DNA from: Muribaculaceae bacterium
GTDB taxonomy: Bacteria > Bacteroidota > Bacteroidia > Bacteroidales > Muribaculaceae
Reading direction: 5' to 3'
Length of the DNA: 55,578 nucleotides
NCBI GenBank assembly: GCA_016290325.1
Contig: JAEETL010000017.1
Span: 1-55,578, forward strand
In this document: one piece after another, positions 34,511 to 43,175 of the stretch
How the letters are laid out: each line of letters begins with the position of its first letter
Position numbering within the stretch: the first letter of the stretch is position 1
Notes under the pieces: model-generated
Seen by the model: the letters and a program-made list of their open reading frames with translations, nothing else
Told to the model about the DNA's origin: nothing
Databases searched by the model: none
Made by a program: the position numbers and the translations under genes

Positions 34511-34602
34511 TAGGCTTTAGGTTTTAGGTGTTAGGCTTTAGGTTTAACGTGGGACAATAATGTGCACAGCCCCTAACGCCTAAAGCCTAATACCTAACGC
34601 CT
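34511..34602. repeat. Paired TTAGG-type arrays between nth and pheS
   Basis: 34511-34545 reads units such as TTTAGGT, TTTAGGTG, TTAGGCT on the plus strand. 34571-34602 carries the same units on the minus strand (CCTAACGCCTAAAGCCTAA). The two blocks can fold back on each other as an imperfect stem of about 30 bp around a 25-nt loop. The phrase GGCTTTAGG also occurs directly after buk. Confidence 0.65.
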
Positions 34603-34628
34603 CATTGATTTGCTCATGCAAATCAATG
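34603..34628 (-). terminator. Hairpin over the pheS stop codon
   Basis: CATTGATTTGC (34603-34613) and GCAAATCAATG (34618-34628) form a perfect 11-bp stem with a 4-nt loop that includes the pheS stop. No T-run follows, so it may be a 3' stabiliser rather than a full terminator. Confidence 0.5.
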
Positions 34629-35660
34629 CGCACTCTTGAACTCGTCAAGGAAGCGCACATCGTTCTCGCTGAACATGCGCAAGTCTTTCACCATATACTT
34701 CAGGTTGGTGATGCGCTCCACGCCAAGGCCGAAGGCATAGCCGCTATAGACGGTGCTGTCGATGCCGCTAGCCTCAAGCACGGCGGGATCCACCATACCA
34801 CAGCCCAGAATTTCAACCCAGCCAGTGTGCTTACAGAAACCGCAGCCCTTGCCGCCACACAGCATACAGGTCACGTCCATCTCAGCACTTGGCTCAGTGA
34901 ACGGGAAGTAGCTGGGACGCAGGCGGATTTCGGTCTCGGTGCCAAAGAGTTCCTTTGCGAAATGCAGCAGCACTTGCTTCAGGTCGGCAAAGGTCACGTT
35001 CTTGTCAATATACAAACCTTCAATCTGGTGGAAGAAACAATGAGCGCGGGCAGTGATAGCCTCGTTGCGGTAAACACGGCCGGGGCAAATGATGCGGATG
35101 GGCGGCTGATTGCGCTCCATTGTGCGCACCTGAACCGAGCTGGTGTGGCTACGCAGCACGATATTGCGAGTTACGTCCTGCTCGTTCTTCTCGATAAAGA
35201 AGGTATCCTGCATGTCGCGTGCAGGATGATCGGCAGCAAAGTTCAGCGCACTGAACACGTGCCAGTCGTCTTCCACTTCGGGACCGTCAGCGATGGTAAA
35301 GCCCAAACGGGAGAAGATATCGATAATCTGTTTACGCACCACCGAGATCGGGTGACGTGTACCTAGCTCGGCAGGGAATGCGGGACGTGTGATGTCAATC
35401 TTGTTCTGCTCCTTGGCTTGCTGTTTGGTTGCCTCACGCAGGGCATTAATCTTCTCGGTAGCGAGGTTCTTCAGCTCATTGAGCTTTTGACCTAACTCGC
35501 GCTTCTCCTCGGGAGCAACCTCACGAAACTCGTTGAACAAAGCCGTTATCTCACCCTTCTTGCTCAGGTATTTGATACGCAATGCCTCAAGTGCCTCCTC
35601 ATTTTCGGCCTTGAGCTCTGCTATTTGCGCCTTCAGCGCTTCTATTTTGTCTTTTAACAT
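34623..35660 (-). CDS. pheS: Phenylalanyl-tRNA synthetase alpha subunit
   Basis: A 345-residue class II synthetase subunit. The ATG at 35660 (MLKDKIEALKAQIAELKAEN) is chosen because the open frame before it lies on the promoter. An N-terminal coiled coil (about 1-85) is followed by the catalytic core with HPISVVRKQI, ARDMQDTFF, RSHTSSVQVRTM (motif 2 region) and GYAFGLGVERI (motif 3). A CMLCGGKGCGFC cluster near residue 275 is a possible zinc knuckle seen in some PheS. pheT is not adjacent in this window. Confidence 0.96.
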   Translation of the reverse strand: MLKDKIEALKAQIAELKAENEEALEALRIKYLSKKGEITALFNEFREVAPEEKRELGQKLNELKNLATEKINALREATKQQAKEQNKIDITRPAFPAELGTRHPISVVRKQIIDIFSRLGFTIADGPEVEDDWHVFSALNFAADHPARDMQDTFFIEKNEQDVTRNIVLRSHTSSVQVRTMERNQPPIRIICPGRVYRNEAITARAHCFFHQIEGLYIDKNVTFADLKQVLLHFAKELFGTETEIRLRPSYFPFTEPSAEMDVTCMLCGGKGCGFCKHTGWVEILGCGMVDPAVLEASGIDSTVYSGYAFGLGVERITNLKYMVKDLRMFSENDVRFLDEFKSAH

Positions 35661-35684
35661 AGTCTTATTGATTGTTTTAACGTG

Positions 35685-35692
35685 CAAAGGTA
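35685..35692 (-). promoter_or_regulatory. -7 element of pheS
   Basis: Minus-strand TACCTTTG, 24 nt before the ATG at 35660. The remaining 35693-35932 is AT-rich; I see no other feature in it. Confidence 0.6.
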
Positions 35693-35932
35693 GTAAATAG
35701 TTTTCAGTTAACAGGTAATAGAGTATAGTTTTTTTCTGCAGTCGTCATTGTCATAATTCTTAAAATTATCTTGCATACATCTAGAATAATGACGTAATTT
35801 GCACACGAATTATTCATTTAGTGATTTAGAAATCTCTAATACCCATTCTAGATTGCTAAATGTCAACGAAATGAGTTTATATCGGCTTTCTATTATTAAC
35901 TTTTAATTCCTAAAACAAAATTATTTACTGGT

Positions 35933-36514
35933 ATGTTTATGATGAAAAAGATTAAAATTCTCCTTATCGGGTTGATGTTTACTATGCCCTGTAGCGTGTT
36001 GGCCCAGAACTATGTATATGGCGACGTGAATGGTGACGGCGAAGTCACCATCGCCGATGTCAATGCCGTTATTGATGTCATTTTGGGTGAACATCACTCT
36101 AATAGCATTGTAGGTAGCTGGATTTCGGAGTATGCCATAGACGATAGTGGTGAGAGATTTGATATTCCCGATCAAATTAAGGTAAGTTTTGACTTCTATG
36201 AAGACCATACAGGTGAATATGGATATTCTACCTATTCCAATCACAACATAATAATAGATTATATTGACTTGACATGGGAGCAGCAATTCAACCGTTTGTA
36301 TCTCTGGTTCGATGACGGAGAACATGAAGAATTGTACTATACAATTAATGAGGACGGCTATTTGCTGTTGTCGCTCAATGCGCAGTTAACCCAATACACG
36401 GCCTATTGTCCTGTCGATCATGAACATCCACTCGGTAGCGGCATGGATTCCCATCACAGCGATAAAGCCGCAACAATCAAGTCGGTTTCGCGAGTCGTTG
36501 GCTTAGGAAAATAA
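35933..36514 (+). CDS. Secreted protein with N-terminal dockerin-like repeat and lipocalin-like domain
   Basis: A 193-residue exported protein. Possible starts are at 35933, 35939 and 35942; the signal peptide KIKILLIGLMFTMPCSVLAQ fits all. Directly after it lies one calcium-loop repeat of dockerin type I, GDVNGDGEVTIADVNAVIDVIL (Asp/Asn at loop positions 1, 3, 5, 9 and 12). True dockerins have two such repeats, so this is a half. From about residue 60, IVGSWISEYAIDD begins a beta-rich segment like the lipocalin-type domains of Bacteroidota surface proteins. No scaffoldin is present, so cohesin binding is doubtful. Function is unknown. Confidence 0.7.
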   Translation: MFMMKKIKILLIGLMFTMPCSVLAQNYVYGDVNGDGEVTIADVNAVIDVILGEHHSNSIVGSWISEYAIDDSGERFDIPDQIKVSFDFYEDHTGEYGYSTYSNHNIIIDYIDLTWEQQFNRLYLWFDDGEHEELYYTINEDGYLLLSLNAQLTQYTAYCPVDHEHPLGSGMDSHHSDKAATIKSVSRVVGLGK

Positions 36515-36544
36515 TACGCTTATTTTTGATAAAAGCCACAAAAC

Positions 36545-36583
36545 AAACCCTGTACTTCACCAATCCGGTCAAGTACAGGGTTT
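36545..36583. terminator. Bidirectional terminator between convergent genes
   Basis: AAACCCTGTACTT (36545-36557) pairs perfectly over 13 bp with AAGTACAGGGTTT (36571-36583). It serves the dockerin-like gene and ackA from either side. Confidence 0.85.
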
Positions 36584-36621
36584 ATAATATACTATCCTAT
36601 AGCTTAAGCTATGCTGCGCGT

Positions 36622-37836
36622 TTACGGCTCGCGGCCCTCGACGATGGCCTCAGTGTCGTGGGCAATCATGTACTCCTCATCGGTGAGAACCACAACGACC
36701 TTAACCTTGCTATCAGGAGTGCTGATCTCGCCTTCCTTGCCACGCCACAGGGTGTCGTTGAGTTCCTCATCAATCTTCACGCCCAGGTAGGACAGTTGAC
36801 GGCACACGCGTTTGCGGGTCTGGTACTGGTTCTCGCCAACACCACCAGTAAAGGCGATGATGTCTACACCATTCAACTCAGCGGCATAGGCACCGATGGT
36901 CTTGAGAATACGCAACTCGTACATGTCAAGTGCCAACTGAGCGCGCTCGTTGCCATCCTTCTCGGCAGCATCAACCACGTCACGCATGTCGCTGCTCACG
37001 CCAGTGATACCCAGCACACCGCTCTTCTTGTTGATGATGTTCAGCATCTCCTTAGGACTCAGGTTGTACTTCTCCATGAGGAACAGCAACGCACCCGGGT
37101 CAACATCGCCCGAGCGGGTACCCATCATTAGGCCCTCGGTGGGGGTCAAGCCCATTGTAGTGTCGATGCTCTTGCCGTCCTTGATGGCGCTGATGCTGGC
37201 ACCGTTACCGATGTGGCAGCAGATGATGCGCTTGCCCTCGGGGGTAGTGCCCAGCATTTCACACACGCGCTGAGTGATGAAGCGGTGGCTCGTGCCGTGG
37301 AAACCATAACGACGAACGTGGTCATTGGTGTAATACTCCATGGGCAACGGATACATGAATGCCGATTTGGGCATCGTCTGGTGGAAGGCGGTGTCAAACA
37401 CAGCCACTTGGGGAACATTAGGCAAAACGGCCTCAATAGCCTCGATACCTGCCATATTCACGGGGTTGTGCAGCGGAGCGATACCGTAGCACTCGCGGAT
37501 CATGTCCTTCACCTCGTCGGTGATGAGGACGCTGCGAGAGAATTTCTCGCCACCATGAACCACGCGGTGACCAACGGCGTCAATCTCCTTCAGATCCTTG
37601 ATGCAGCCATACTCTGGATTGATAAGAGCATCGAGAATGGCCTTGATGGCACCCTTGTGGTCGATGAGGCCCAAGTCGATGTTCTTCTTGCTGCCGTCAT
37701 CAAATTTCAGTTTGATAAAGCCGTCGGGCAAACCGATTTTTTCCACACCACCCTCAGCAAGGGTCTTATTCTCTTTAATCTCGATAAGTTTGTACTTGGC
37801 AGAGCTGCTGCCACAGTTAAGCACTAAGATATTCAT
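36622..37836 (-). CDS. ackA: Acetate kinase
   Basis: A 404-residue enzyme making ATP and acetate from acetyl phosphate. The N-terminal ILVLNCGSSSAKYKLI, HRVVHGG, VFDTAFHQTMP, RYGFHGTSH and GNGASISAI are the acetokinase blocks, with the catalytic Arg and Asp positions present. Length is typical. It follows pta by 65 nt on the same strand, giving the standard acetate pathway in one operon. Confidence 0.98.
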   Translation of the reverse strand: MNILVLNCGSSSAKYKLIEIKENKTLAEGGVEKIGLPDGFIKLKFDDGSKKNIDLGLIDHKGAIKAILDALINPEYGCIKDLKEIDAVGHRVVHGGEKFSRSVLITDEVKDMIRECYGIAPLHNPVNMAGIEAIEAVLPNVPQVAVFDTAFHQTMPKSAFMYPLPMEYYTNDHVRRYGFHGTSHRFITQRVCEMLGTTPEGKRIICCHIGNGASISAIKDGKSIDTTMGLTPTEGLMMGTRSGDVDPGALLFLMEKYNLSPKEMLNIINKKSGVLGITGVSSDMRDVVDAAEKDGNERAQLALDMYELRILKTIGAYAAELNGVDIIAFTGGVGENQYQTRKRVCRQLSYLGVKIDEELNDTLWRGKEGEISTPDSKVKVVVVLTDEEYMIAHDTEAIVEGREP

Positions 37837-37901
37837 ATATCGGGTTTTTTATTTAAAATTGTCGTTTTAAATTTTGAGTCAATATTAACTTTTAACTGTT
37901 A

Positions 37902-38912
37902 TTATCTGTTGATCGCCTGGTTGCAGGTGAGGATTACCGTGCGGTAGATGTCGTCCTCGTTGCAGCCGCGTGACAAGTCGTTAACGGGGGCGGCAAGACC
38001 CTGGAGAACGGGACCCACTGCCTTGGCGCCAGCGATACGCTGAACCAGCTTATAAGCAATGTTGCCTACACCCAGGTCGGGGAACACAAGCACGTTGGCA
38101 TGACCAGCGATGTCGCTGCCGGGAGCCTTGCTGGTACCAACGCTGGGCACGATGGCTGCATCGGCCTGCAATTCACCGTCAATCTTCAGGTTGGGATTCA
38201 TCTCCTTGGCCAAACGTGTGGCCTCAATCACCTTATCAACGCGCTCATGCTTAGCGCTACCCTTAGTTGAGAAGCTCAGCATGGCAATCTTGGGATCATC
38301 GATCTCTGCGAGGGCGCGTGCTGTGCGGTCGGCACTCACGGCAATCTGTGCCAACTGCTGGGCATCGGGATCGGGAACCACAGCACAGTCAGCAAATACC
38401 ATCACGCCATTGTGGCCATAGGGTGAGCCCTCGGGCAACAGCATCAGGAAGGCGCCACTAACGGTGCTGATACCGGGAGCTGTCTTCAATACCTGGAAGG
38501 CGGCGCGCAGCACGTTACCCGTGGTGTTCATCGCACCGGCAACCTGGCCGTCGGCATCGCCAGCCTTGATGAGCAGGCAACCCAGATACAGCGGGTCAAG
38601 CACCTTCTTGCGGGCATCCTCGATGGTCACGCCCTTAGCCTTGCGCAGTTCATAGAACAGTTGAGCATATTTCTCGACAGCCTCGGCATCGTTGGGGTTG
38701 ATGACAGTAGCCTTGTCAATGTTGTTGAGCCCCAGTTCAGCGGCTTTGGCAAGTATTTCAGCCTTGTCGCCAATGAGCACGATGTCGGCGATGCCGTCAG
38801 CAATGATGCGCTCAGCTGCCGTCAGTGTGCGGGGTTCAGTACTCTCGGGAAGAACGATGCGCTGCCTCTTGGCAATCGCGTTGCTTTTGAGTTTCTCAAA
38901 TAAAGGTTCCAT
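37902..38912 (-). CDS. pta: Phosphate acetyltransferase
   Basis: A 336-residue single-domain PTA that converts acetyl-CoA to acetyl phosphate. QRIVLPESTEPRTLTAAE at the start, ALAEIDDPKIAMLSFSTKGS and VLVFPDLGVGNIAYKL near the C-terminus are signature blocks. It lacks the N-terminal BioD-like regulatory domains of the long E. coli form. It is the first gene of pta-ackA, with a TACCTTTG element at 38975-38968. Confidence 0.97.
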   Translation of the reverse strand: MEPLFEKLKSNAIAKRQRIVLPESTEPRTLTAAERIIADGIADIVLIGDKAEILAKAAELGLNNIDKATVINPNDAEAVEKYAQLFYELRKAKGVTIEDARKKVLDPLYLGCLLIKAGDADGQVAGAMNTTGNVLRAAFQVLKTAPGISTVSGAFLMLLPEGSPYGHNGVMVFADCAVVPDPDAQQLAQIAVSADRTARALAEIDDPKIAMLSFSTKGSAKHERVDKVIEATRLAKEMNPNLKIDGELQADAAIVPSVGTSKAPGSDIAGHANVLVFPDLGVGNIAYKLVQRIAGAKAVGPVLQGLAAPVNDLSRGCNEDDIYRTVILTCNQAINR

Positions 38913-38967
38913 TGTCTCTTGTTAAAGTATTTTTAGGAAAACAGATTTGTTATTGGTTTCACTGCCC

Positions 38968-38975
38968 CAAAGGTA
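38968..38975 (-). promoter_or_regulatory. -7 element of pta-ackA
   Basis: Minus-strand TACCTTTG, about 55 nt before the pta ATG. Confidence 0.55.
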
Positions 38976-39016
38976 CTGCTTTTTTTATAATATGATGCTA
39001 TAATAAAAATAAAAAA

Positions 39017-39099
39017 CAAACAACTTTGGCAACATTCTTGACAAGCATCACAACAATCATGTTGTCAGTGTTTGTCAATAGGACTGTCAAAGTTGTTTG
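39017..39099 (-). terminator. Nested hairpin terminator after pgk
   Basis: Three concentric inverted repeats: CAAACAACTTTG (39017-39028)/CAAAGTTGTTTG (39088-39099), TTGACAA (39038-39044)/TTGTCAA (39072-39078), and ACAACA (39050-39055)/TGTTGT (39060-39065). On the minus strand the 83-nt structure is followed by TTTTTTATTTTTATT, so it can end pgk transcription. Confidence 0.7.
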
Positions 39100-39155
39100 A
39101 AAAAATAAATCTTAGCGCCTTAACGTCTTTGCGTGAGGCACATTGTCAGGCAGGG

Positions 39156-40409
39156 TTACTCGCCCAGGATGGCTGCTACGCCAGGCAGGGTCTTACCCTC
39201 GATGGCCTCAAGCATGGCACCACCACCAGTCGAGACATAGGATACCTGATCGGCCAAGCCAAACTTGTTAACGGCTGCAACCGAGTCGCCACCGCCCACG
39301 AGAGAGTAGGCTCCGTTCTGGGTAGCTTCAGCTACATACTTGGCAATCTCACCGGTGCCGTGAGCAAAGTTCTCAAACTCAAACACACCGACGGGACCAT
39401 TCCACAGGATGGTCTTGCTGTCGAGGATGATCTTCTTCCAGTTGGCCAATGAGGCTTCGCTGGCATCCATGCCCTCCCAACCATCGGGGATATTGTAAAT
39501 GTCCACCGTCTGGCGGTTAGCGTCGTTTGAGAAACTGTCGCCAGCAACAGTAGCTACCGAGAGGCTCAGGTTAACGCCTTTCTTCTTGGCGGCTGCAATG
39601 ACGTTCAGAGCCTCGGGCATCAGTTCGTCCTCGTGCAGCGAGTCACCGATGTGGCCACCCTGTGCCTTGATAAAGGTGTAACCCATGCCACCGCCGATGA
39701 TAAGGTTATCTACCTTGTCGAGCAAGTTCTTGATAACCGACAGTTTGGATGATACCTTGCTGCCGCCGATGATGGCGGTGAAGGGATGCTGGGCATTCTT
39801 CATCACATTATCGATGGCTGTTACTTCCTTCTCCATCAGATAGCCCAACATCTTGTGGTCGGCATCAAAGAAGTCGGCGATAACAGCGGTCGAAGCATGA
39901 CGACGGTGAGCGGTACCGAAGGCGTCGTTTACATACACGTCGGCATAGCTGGCCAAAGTCTTGGCAAACTCGTTCTGGCGTGCCTTCATCTCCTTCTTGG
40001 CTGCATCATAGTTGGGATCATCTTTCTCAATGCCCACGGGCTTGCCCTCCTCCTCGGGATGGAAGCGCAGGTTCTCGAGCAGCAGCACCTCACCGGGTTT
40101 AAGTGCATCGGCTTGGCTCTTGGCATCAGCGCTATCCTGAGCAAAATTCACGGGTCTCTCAAGTGCCGATGCTACAGCACTGGTGATTTGGCTCAGCGAT
40201 AATTTGTGGTTGATTTTGCCCTTGGGTTTGCCCATGTGCGACATGATGATAAGCGCGCCGCCATCGGCAAGAATCTTCTTCAAAGTTGGAACCGCACCGC
40301 GGATACGGGTGTCGTCGGTAATTTCTCCTTTTTCATTCAAGGGCACGTTGAAATCAACGCGCACGATTGCCTTATGTCCGGCAAAATTAAAGTCATTAAT
40401 GTTAGCCAT
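39156..40409 (-). CDS. pgk: Phosphoglycerate kinase
   Basis: A 417-residue glycolytic enzyme making ATP from 1,3-bisphosphoglycerate. [17 protein letters not shown], the substrate Arg block [20 protein letters not shown] and the C-terminal [13 protein letters not shown] and [13 protein letters not shown] motifs are all present. Length is slightly above 390-400. It stands alone in its transcript, with TATCTTTG at 40473-40466. A truncated phage gene abuts its promoter. Confidence 0.98.
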   Translation of the reverse strand: MANINDFNFAGHKAIVRVDFNVPLNEKGEITDDTRIRGAVPTLKKILADGGALIIMSHMGKPKGKINHKLSLSQITSAVASALERPVNFAQDSADAKSQADALKPGEVLLLENLRFHPEEEGKPVGIEKDDPNYDAAKKEMKARQNEFAKTLASYADVYVNDAFGTAHRRHASTAVIADFFDADHKMLGYLMEKEVTAIDNVMKNAQHPFTAIIGGSKVSSKLSVIKNLLDKVDNLIIGGGMGYTFIKAQGGHIGDSLHEDELMPEALNVIAAAKKKGVNLSLSVATVAGDSFSNDANRQTVDIYNIPDGWEGMDASEASLANWKKIILDSKTILWNGPVGVFEFENFAHGTGEIAKYVAEATQNGAYSLVGGGDSVAAVNKFGLADQVSYVSTGGGAMLEAIEGKTLPGVAAILGE

Positions 40410-40427
40410 GTCTAAATAAAATGTGAA

Positions 40428-40958
40428 TTATTTATGATTTTGGTTGTTGCTTAATAAGTTTGGCGCAAAGATAATAATTATTTTCCACATTGCAGATAAT
40501 GTGTTGTAAAAAACGGTTAATGAACGACAATGTGTTGACAAAGTGCTTTTCCTCTCATAGGGCACACCATTGCTGATAACCTGGTACAAACCCTTGGCGA
40601 GAGCGTCACGGGCGACAGGAACAGTCTTCGCCAATTCAGCTACCTGGTCTTTCAGACGCTCGAAGTCTTGGCTGTTCTTGCCGGCCATCGTGTTGGCCTC
40701 ACGCATGGCTCCGCCAAATGACAGACTCTCGTCGAGAAGACCATGCATGGCACTTCTAAACGAACTTATTGCCGTCTGAATAGCAGCGAACCCCATAACA
40801 GACTGTCCCCAACGATCAACTCCTTTCCGGAAACTATCTGCCTCTTTACGGGCCATCCCAAGCTGCCTGACAAGTTCCTTTGTGTTTGTGCTCGCTGAAA
40901 CAATCCTTTCTTGGCCGTCAACAATTAATTTGATGTTAAATCTTACGTCTTTTGGCAT
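40428..40958 (-). pseudogene. Truncated phage tail tape-measure gene
   Basis: The frame from ATG 40958 reads MPKDVRFNIKLIVDGQERIV, then KELVRQLGMARKEADSFRKG and LAKTVPVARDALAKGLYQVISNGVP. This is the N-terminal pattern of phage tail tape-measure proteins (TP901 type). After NGVP (about 40560) the sequence changes to an unrelated tail (ERKSTLSTHCRSL...) that is really the pgk upstream region, including its promoter at 40473-40466. Intact tape-measure proteins have many hundred residues, so only the first 130 or so remain. It is the second phage relic in this window. Confidence 0.75.
40466..40473 (-). promoter_or_regulatory. -7 element of pgk
   Basis: Minus-strand TATCTTTG, 57 nt before the pgk ATG, inside the read-through tail of the tape-measure remnant. 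Confidence 0.55.
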
Positions 40959-40963
40959 GATTT

Positions 40964-40994
40964 TTGCACTATATAAAAAAAAGAATTATATTTG
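40964..40994 (+). promoter_or_regulatory. Promoter of the 72-residue membrane protein
   Basis: TTG (40964-40966), 20-nt spacer, TATATTTG (40987-40994), a full -33/-7 match, 25 nt before the ATG at 41020. Confidence 0.65.
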
Positions 40995-41019
40995 CAAATC
41001 GATAAACTCTCCTATTAAA

Positions 41020-41238
41020 ATGAAAGACTATAGCGACTTCAAAGACTCTTTTAATGAGTGGTGGTATAGTATCACTCTTATTGTTTGTCTTGTTTCTTTT
41101 ATTCTGCTCATAGTCTTTCCTATAATTGGAAATGATGATGGGCAAATCATTTCAGCAATAATTTGCGGTATTTCATTTGGACTTCATTGTTCAAGTCCAC
41201 TTGATTCAGGCGATAAACCACTTAGCCGTTGGCCTTAA
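41020..41238 (+). CDS. Small two-helix membrane protein, unknown
   Basis: A 72-residue frame starting MKDYSDFKDSFNEWWYSITL. It has two hydrophobic stretches, about 14-38 and 44-62, and a short hydrophilic tail. The ATG at 41020 is chosen over an in-frame upstream start at 40882 because a well-formed promoter lies between them. It sits between the tape-measure remnant and a DUF4252 lipoprotein gene, so it may be phage-derived or a host orphan. No family is recognised. Confidence 0.55.
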   Translation: MKDYSDFKDSFNEWWYSITLIVCLVSFILLIVFPIIGNDDGQIISAIICGISFGLHCSSPLDSGDKPLSRWP

Positions 41239-41371
41239 TCTATCCTGAGTTTATCATTAATTCATCGTTAATGGACTTACTTTTTATGGGTTTTTATTAG
41301 AAATGCATAGATAATATTATCTTTTTGGGAATTTTAAGAAAAGATAATGTGCAACATCTCACATTTTTTCA

Positions 41372-41379
41372 TACTTTTG
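41372..41379 (+). promoter_or_regulatory. -7 element of the DUF4252 gene
   Basis: TACTTTTG, 38 nt before the ATG at 41417. No spaced TTG is visible. Confidence 0.5.
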
Positions 41380-41416
41380 TCATCTATTATTGTTAATTGT
41401 CTTAAAAGAAAAACCA

Positions 41417-41908
41417 ATGAGCAAAACGATGAGAACCCTATCATTATTGCTACTGTCGCTGATAGTGATGTCTTGCAGCATGCTGACGCGTAATGCCAGC
41501 GATATCATCGACGATATGCGTGATGCCAGGGATGCACAGTATGTCAACGTGGGTAGTGGCCTATTGGGACTTGGACGCCTGATTTCGCCCACTTTGGCCG
41601 AAGCCGGTCTTGGCATTACTTCTGTGCAACTGCTTGATTTGAGTAAGTGTAGTCACTACGATCGCGACAAATTCCGCAAGCGCCTTCTAAACCTTTGCAA
41701 GCAGCGCTCCTATGAGGAAATCGTGACCACCCAAAAGGGTTATGGTGAGCAAAAGACGGTGCTCGTGCGCCGTGACGGTCAGTATGTCAATGAGCTAGTC
41801 ATTGCCAATGCCAGTGATATGAGCGATGCGATGGTTGTCATTAAAGGACACATCAACACCGCGAATATTGAGAGAATCATCAACGATCCCAGTATATTCA
41901 AGAGGTAG
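41417..41908 (+). CDS. DUF4252-type lipoprotein
   Basis: A 163-residue protein from MSKTMRTLSLLLLSLIVMSC; the lipobox IVMSC predicts a lipidated Cys at residue 20. The rest matches the style of DUF4252 proteins: a helical middle, then VLVRRDGQYVNELVIANAS and VVIKGHINTANIERII at the C-terminus. Members are small envelope proteins of Bacteroidota, often near ECF sigma genes; none is seen here. Function is unknown. Confidence 0.7.
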   Translation: MSKTMRTLSLLLLSLIVMSCSMLTRNASDIIDDMRDARDAQYVNVGSGLLGLGRLISPTLAEAGLGITSVQLLDLSKCSHYDRDKFRKRLLNLCKQRSYEEIVTTQKGYGEQKTVLVRRDGQYVNELVIANASDMSDAMVVIKGHINTANIERIINDPSIFKR

Positions 41909-42037
41909 AATTTAATTGGGGGACTGCAATGATGTCAGGAATTAACCTTTCAGGTAGATTCCCATTGTTGTTGCGGTGGTTCCTTTCACCCAAAACCATT
42001 TATTAAGTAATCATATTTAACATCATAATTAATTGTC

Positions 42038-43174
42038 ATGAAAGAAAAGATTCAAAACCAATTCAAGAAGCAATTCGGCACCGATGGCGTGCTGTATGCT
42101 TCATCGGGACGTATCAACCTCATCGGCGAGCACACCGATTATAACGGTGGTTTTGTGTTCCCGGGAGCCATTGATAAGTATATCATGGCCGAGATTAACA
42201 TCAACGGAACCGATAAGGTGCGCGTTTACAGCATGGACATGGACGCTTACTGCGAGTTCGGCCTCAAGGAGGAGGACGCTCCTCAGGAGCAGTGGGCCCG
42301 TTATATCTTCGGTGTCTGCCGCGAGACCATCAAGCGTGGCGGTACTGTCAAGGGTTTTGATACGGTATTTGCCGGTAATGTGCCCCTGGGTGCTGGTCTG
42401 TCTTCATCGGCTGCCCTGGAATCTTGCTTTGCCTTTGCGCTCAACGATATGTTCAACGAGAACATGATCGATAAGTTTGAACTCGCTAAAATCGGTCAAA
42501 GCACCGAGCACAACTATTGCGGCGTGAATTGTGGCATCATGGACCAGTTCGCCAGCGTGTTTGGCAAGAAGGATTGCCTGATGCGCCTCGACTGCCGTTC
42601 GCTGGAGCACGAGTATTTCCCGTTCCACCCCGAGGGCTACAAACTGGTGCTGCTCAACAGCAAAGTGAAGCACGAATTGGTGGATTCTCCCTATAACAAG
42701 CGCCGTGAGTCATGCGAGCGTGTAGCCTCTATTCTGGGCATGGACACCCTGCGCGATGCTACCTTCACCATGCTTGCCGACGTGCGTGACAAGTTGAGCG
42801 ACGAGGATTATCGCCGTGCGCGCTTCGTCATTGGCGAGAAGCAGCGTGTACTCGATGTCTGCGACGCCTTGGAGCGTGGTGACTACGAGACCGTGGGCCG
42901 TTGCATGTATGAGACCCACGACGGCCTGTCGCGTGACTACGAGGTGAGCTGTGAGGAGCTGGATTACCTCAACGATGTTGCCCGCGAATGCGGCGTGACC
43001 GGTTCGCGCATCATGGGCGGCGGTTTTGGCGGTTGCACCATCAACCTGGTTAAGGATGACCGCTATGACAATTTCATCGCCACCGCCAAGGAGAAATTCA
43101 ATGCTAAATACGGACATGAGCCTGAAGTGATCAATGTGATTATCAGTGACGGCGCTCGCAAGGTAGAGGATTAA
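42038..43174 (+). CDS. galK: Galactokinase
   Basis: A 378-residue GHMP kinase phosphorylating galactose at C1. GRINLIGEHTDYNGGFVFPG is the sugar-binding signature, PLGAGLSSSAALE the phosphate loop, and MGGGFGGCTINLV the C-terminal motif. It is first of three genes read in the same direction; galM follows after one base. Neither galT nor galE is in the cluster. Confidence 0.97.
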   Translation: MKEKIQNQFKKQFGTDGVLYASSGRINLIGEHTDYNGGFVFPGAIDKYIMAEININGTDKVRVYSMDMDAYCEFGLKEEDAPQEQWARYIFGVCRETIKRGGTVKGFDTVFAGNVPLGAGLSSSAALESCFAFALNDMFNENMIDKFELAKIGQSTEHNYCGVNCGIMDQFASVFGKKDCLMRLDCRSLEHEYFPFHPEGYKLVLLNSKVKHELVDSPYNKRRESCERVASILGMDTLRDATFTMLADVRDKLSDEDYRRARFVIGEKQRVLDVCDALERGDYETVGRCMYETHDGLSRDYEVSCEELDYLNDVARECGVTGSRIMGGGFGGCTINLVKDDRYDNFIATAKEKFNAKYGHEPEVINVIISDGARKVED

Positions 43175-43175
43175 C

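Noticed and set aside
36599..36612. Perfect 14-bp palindrome ATAGCTTAAGCTAT next to the ackA stop
   Set aside because: Short and AT-rich, without a T-run or a second copy; likely chance or part of the terminator surroundings.
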